A program made the translations under genes and the position numbers. From positions 1 to 7,987 of the forward strand of contig DAOUGD010000279.1 of assembly GCA_034429475.1 (NCBI GenBank): a DNA stretch of 7,987 bases. Reading direction: 5' to 3'. The notes beneath the pieces were generated by a model that searched no databases, was not told the DNA's origin, and worked only from the letters and a program-made list of their open reading frames with translations. Each line of letters starts with the position of its first letter. Positions within the stretch are counted from its first letter, which is position 1. The stretch comes from JAKQHY01 sp034429475 (GTDB taxonomy: Bacteria; Chloroflexota; Anaerolineae; B4-G1; SLSP01). Of the stretch, positions 5,695-7,987 are shown piece by piece.

Positions 5695-6672
5695 CTACAA
5701 GTGACCGGCGTTTTCCTGGTATTTCACGGACCGCTCCAGCAAGGCGACCAATCGCTCCAGGTCATCGCAAGAGGCCATCTCCGCCCGCAACGCGCGGGGC
5801 AGGCCGGCGTGGCGCAGGTAGTCGCTCAGGTGTTTGCGGAAGCAGACGATGCCGCGATAGACGCCGGCTTCGGCCACCATGTCCCGCAGGTGGCGCACCA
5901 TCACGGGGACGCGCTCGGCGAGGGACACGGTTTCGCGGTCGCGGCGCCGGAAAATCCACGGATTGCCCACCGCTGCCCGCCCGATCATCACGCCGTCGCA
6001 GCCGGTGTGCGCCTGGATGCGGGCGATGTCGGCAACACAGCGGACGTCGCCGCTGGCCAGCACGGGCACGGAAACGGCTTGCTTGACCTCCGCAATGGCG
6101 TCCCAATCGGCCTCGCCCAGGTAGAACTGGTCGGCGGTGCGCCCGTGGACGGCGATCAACGCCGCGCCGTTTTCTTCTAGCGCGCGGGCAACCTCCAGAT
6201 AGTTGCGCGAAGTCGCATCCCATCCCAGGCGGATTTTGCCCGTCACCGGCAAGGACACGCCCCGCGTGAGATACGCAAACAATCGCCCGATCCGCACGGG
6301 GTCTTTTAGCAGCGCCGCGCCGTAGCCCTTCTTGACGACTTTTGGTTCCGGGCAGCCCAGGTTCACGTCCAGCACGTCAGCTCCGGCTTCCACCACCACG
6401 TGAGCCGCGGCAACCAGTGTGTGCGCTTCCCCGCCGAAGATCTGGCAAACCAAAGGGCGCTCGTCAGGATGAAAGATCAACATCTCGCGCGTGCGTGGGG
6501 AACCGTAAAGAATTCCCTGCGCCGACAGCAAGCCGGTGTAAATCAAGGCCGCGCCAAACTCCCGGCACAGGCGGCGAAAGGGCCAGTCGTTATACCCCGA
6601 CATCGGAGCCAGCGCCAGGTCGCCATAGACCGGCAGGTCACGAATCATAAAAGTAGCTTTAGTCATGCTCAT
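5695..6672 (-). CDS. tRNA-dihydrouridine synthase (Dus family)
   Basis: This 325-residue FMN-dependent enzyme reduces specific uridines in tRNA to dihydrouridine using NAD(P)H. The N-terminal TIM barrel is clear: LAPMSGYNDWPFR (21-33) at the FMN site; NLGCPEPKVVKKGYGAAL (104-121) with the catalytic general-acid Cys107; Lys146 in TGKIRLGW and His176 in AVHGRT, which contact FMN/uridine; and ASGDV (206-210) and MIGRAAVGNPWIF (229-241) at the FMN phosphate. The C-terminal helical part (about 250-325) includes FRKHLSDYL, typical of the tRNA-binding region. Length is normal. The subtype (DusB-like or other) cannot be fixed, so no symbol is given. There is no obvious Shine-Dalgarno before Met1; Met3 or Met9 could be the true start. 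It is transcribed divergently from the aminotransferase, with a TATAAT box 27 bases upstream. Confidence 0.95.
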   Translation of the reverse strand: MSMTKATFMIRDLPVYGDLALAPMSGYNDWPFRRLCREFGAALIYTGLLSAQGILYGSPRTREMLIFHPDERPLVCQIFGGEAHTLVAAAHVVVEAGADVLDVNLGCPEPKVVKKGYGAALLKDPVRIGRLFAYLTRGVSLPVTGKIRLGWDATSRNYLEVARALEENGAALIAVHGRTADQFYLGEADWDAIAEVKQAVSVPVLASGDVRCVADIARIQAHTGCDGVMIGRAAVGNPWIFRRRDRETVSLAERVPVMVRHLRDMVAEAGVYRGIVCFRKHLSDYLRHAGLPRALRAEMASCDDLERLVALLERSVKYQENAGHL

Positions 6673-6698
6673 GCACTGTTGTCAGAATACGCAATTCC

Positions 6699-6704
6699 AT
6701 TATA
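6699..6704 (-). promoter_or_regulatory. Candidate -10 box of the dihydrouridine synthase gene
   Basis: A perfect TATAAT is read on the minus strand, about 27 bases before the gene's ATG, implying a short leader of around 20 bases. No good -35 lies at 16-18 bases; the best is TTACCC at a 19-base spacing, inside a simple-sequence tract. The short leader without a Shine-Dalgarno fits weak or leader-poor initiation. Confidence 0.45.
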
Positions 6705-6710
6705 GTTAAG

Positions 6711-6778
6711 AATAAGAGGTAAGGGGTAAGAAGTAATGCGTGAGGCTACTCATTTCTCATTACCTATTACTTATTTAT
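6711..6778. repeat. Imperfect inverted simple-sequence tract between divergent genes
   Basis: The left half is aataagaggtaaggggtaag followed by aagtaatgcgtgag. The right half is ctcattacctattacttatt, roughly its reverse complement. Pairing is partial. This is the same style of short-period intergenic filler seen at the left end of the window, here occupying the shared promoter region. A TATGAT (6776-6781) in its right edge could be a -10 for the aminotransferase, but no matching -35 is seen. Confidence 0.5.
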
Positions 6779-6802
6779 GATTTCCAATTTCCCCATATCA
6801 TA

Positions 6803-6810
6803 AAAGGAGG
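6803..6810 (+). promoter_or_regulatory. Ribosome binding site of the aminotransferase
   Basis: AAAGGAGG ends five bases before the ATG at 6816. It is a near-perfect Shine-Dalgarno and fixes the start. Confidence 0.8.
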
Positions 6811-6815
6811 CCATC

Positions 6816-7916
6816 ATGATTCCATTGTCCCAACGGGCGCTTGCCATTGCGCCCTCCCTGACCTTTGCGATAGATTCGCGCGCCAAAGAGCTGGCAACAC
6901 AGGGCATCGAAGTGTGCAACTTCGGCGTCGGGGAGCCGGATTTCGACACACCGCGCCACATCCGCGAGGCGGCCAAAACGGCACTGGATCGGGGCTTGAC
7001 CAAGTACACGCCGCCCCCCGGGCTGCCCCGGCTGCGTGAACTCGTCGCGCAAAAGCTGGCGCGCGAAAACGCCCTGAACTATCCAGCCTCCCAGGTGATG
7101 ATCACCGTCGGCGGCAAACAAGGGCTGTTCAATGTGCTGATGGCCCTCATCAATCCCGGCGATGAGGCGCTGATTCCCATTCCGTACTGGGTCACGTACC
7201 CGGAAATCGTCAAAATGGCGCATGGGGTGCCGGTTTTCCTCCCCACCACCACCGCCGCCGGGTTCAAGATCACGCCGGAGCAGTTAGCCGCCGCCATCAC
7301 CCCACACACTCGGTTGCTGATCCTCAACTCACCCTCGAACCCGACCGGCGCGATGTACACCCGACAAGAACTCATCGCCCTGGCTGAAGTGCTGGTTGAA
7401 CACAACGTGGCCGTCATTTCCGACGAAATCTACGAAAAACTGGTCTACAGCGGGGCGGAACACGTCAGTATCGGCAGTTTGGGGAAAGAAATTTTTGACC
7501 TTACTGTGACCTGCAATGGGTTCAGCAAGGCGTATGCAGCCACCGGCTGGCGACTGGGCTATGTGGCGGGGCCGCCGGCCCTCATCAAAGCCGCCACCAA
7601 CATCCAATCGCACGTCACGTCGTGCGTCAACACGTTTGCGCAGTACGGCGCCATCGCCGCGTTGGAAGGGCCGCAGGAAGAAATCGAGATCATGCGCCAG
7701 GCCTTTGAGCGCCGCCGCGACCTGCTGTTTGCCCGACTCAACGCCATCCCTGGTTTGCAAGTTGCGCCCCCGGATGGTGCGTTCTACATCTTCCCTGGCA
7801 TCAGCGACACCGGTCTGGATTCGATGACGTTCTGTCAACGCCTGCTGGAACAAGAACATGTGGCCCTGGTACCAGGCATCGGTTTCGGCGCCGACGCCAA
7901 CGTGCGTATCTCGTAG
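6816..7916 (+). CDS. PLP-dependent class I aminotransferase, probable aspartate aminotransferase, C-terminally truncated
   Basis: This is a 366-residue fold-type I aminotransferase that probably exchanges the amino group between aspartate (or a related amino acid) and 2-oxoglutarate. Motifs in order: GVGEPDFDTP (37-46); KYTPPPGLPRLRE (63-75); Trp125 in PYWVTYPE, which stacks on PLP; NSPSNPTGAM (171-180) with Asn175; SDEIYE (202-207) with Asp203 binding the PLP nitrogen; GFSKAYAATGWRLGY (235-249) with Lys238 forming the Schiff base and Arg246; and VPGIGFGADANVRIS (352-366) with Arg364, the family's substrate alpha-carboxylate-binding Arg. The frame then meets TAG exactly where relatives read Tyr (VR.SYA) and continues in frame with recognisable family sequence to a TGA at 7980. 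The product would therefore lack the last ~22 residues of the small domain. Whether it works is unclear. Confidence 0.85.
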   Translation: MIPLSQRALAIAPSLTFAIDSRAKELATQGIEVCNFGVGEPDFDTPRHIREAAKTALDRGLTKYTPPPGLPRLRELVAQKLARENALNYPASQVMITVGGKQGLFNVLMALINPGDEALIPIPYWVTYPEIVKMAHGVPVFLPTTTAAGFKITPEQLAAAITPHTRLLILNSPSNPTGAMYTRQELIALAEVLVEHNVAVISDEIYEKLVYSGAEHVSIGSLGKEIFDLTVTCNGFSKAYAATGWRLGYVAGPPALIKAATNIQSHVTSCVNTFAQYGAIAALEGPQEEIEIMRQAFERRRDLLFARLNAIPGLQVAPPDGAFYIFPGISDTGLDSMTFCQRLLEQEHVALVPGIGFGADANVRIS

Positions 7917-7982
7917 GCCACCGATGTGGACACGATCGAAAAGGGCGGCAATGGGGGAGCGCGATTTATGGCGTCGCTGTGA
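7917..7982 (+). pseudogene. In-frame C-terminal remnant of the aminotransferase beyond an amber codon
   Basis: Directly after the TAG at 7914-7916, 21 codons continue in the same frame (ATDVDTIEKG, then GNGGARFMASL) and end at TGA 7980-7982. ATD..TIEKG and ARF.ASL resemble the usual C-terminus of class I aminotransferases, and the total of 388 residues (counting the amber position) matches the family's usual length. The middle GGNGG is unlike the family's helix and may be further decay or a local sequence error. Confidence 0.65.
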
Positions 7983-7987
7983 AATAC

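Noticed and set aside
5686..5722. Terminator at the end of the dihydrouridine synthase gene (T-run just past its stop)
   Set aside because: The preceding stem within the last codons is short and bulged (acc-a-gg / cc-ggt) and sits several bases from the T-run. It is too weak to call.
4815..6086. 423-residue plus-strand reading frame spanning two minus-strand genes
   Set aside because: It runs antisense through the beta-sandwich gene, the gap and the dihydrouridine synthase, with a long Arg/Gly/Pro-rich tail. It is a shadow frame.
7914..7916. Genome-wide reassignment of TAG to an amino acid
   Set aside because: Three other genes in the window (ending at 1476, 2340 and 5695) use TAG as a normal stop at the expected protein length.

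Overview
The window carries six protein-coding genes, with a gene-free repeat region at the left edge. The G+C content is high in most genes. Gene content and style suggest an environmental bacterium, probably Chloroflexota (Anaerolineae-like). This rests on: (i) intergenic gaps filled with short-period simple-sequence tracts (cgcaaagg-, cacagag-, gtctgatag- and ggtaag-type); (ii) a small protein with a beta-sandwich, a Pro-rich linker and a C-terminal 'DD.GIGDLD.RRV' domain of a kind I associate with that phylum; (iii) a dipeptidyl-peptidase IV and an RraA-like protein of environmental type. No rRNA, tRNA or marker protein settles the assignment, so it is an inference.

Layout. Positions 1-594 hold no gene. 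They contain four diverged copies of a ~58-bp imperfect palindrome, each pair separated by a different simple-sequence segment, then a 44-nt sequence that can fold as a three-way junction, then a probable promoter. Positions 595-1476 (+) encode a RraA/HMG-aldolase-family protein. A strong terminator hairpin lies at 1525-1557, oriented for the minus strand. Positions 4496-1581 (-) form a two-gene unit: a DPP IV-type S9 peptidase whose TAG stop directly abuts the ATG of a class I SAM methyltransferase. The methyltransferase is visibly more AT-rich than its neighbours. A second terminator hairpin lies at 4539-4580. Positions 5609-4611 (-) encode the leaderless beta-sandwich/linker protein. Positions 6672-5695 (-) encode a tRNA-dihydrouridine synthase. 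Divergent from it, 6816-7916 (+) encodes a PLP-dependent class I aminotransferase that appears to carry an in-frame amber stop 21 codons before the family's normal C-terminus.

How the genes relate. There is no single pathway: peptide degradation, amino-acid transamination, tRNA modification and a probable aldolase sit side by side as ordinary housekeeping or accessory functions. I did not find a convincing new multi-gene system. The items most worth a second look are the aminotransferase amber codon, the palindrome/variable-slot array, the leaderless beta-sandwich protein, and the compositionally odd methyltransferase coupled to the peptidase.
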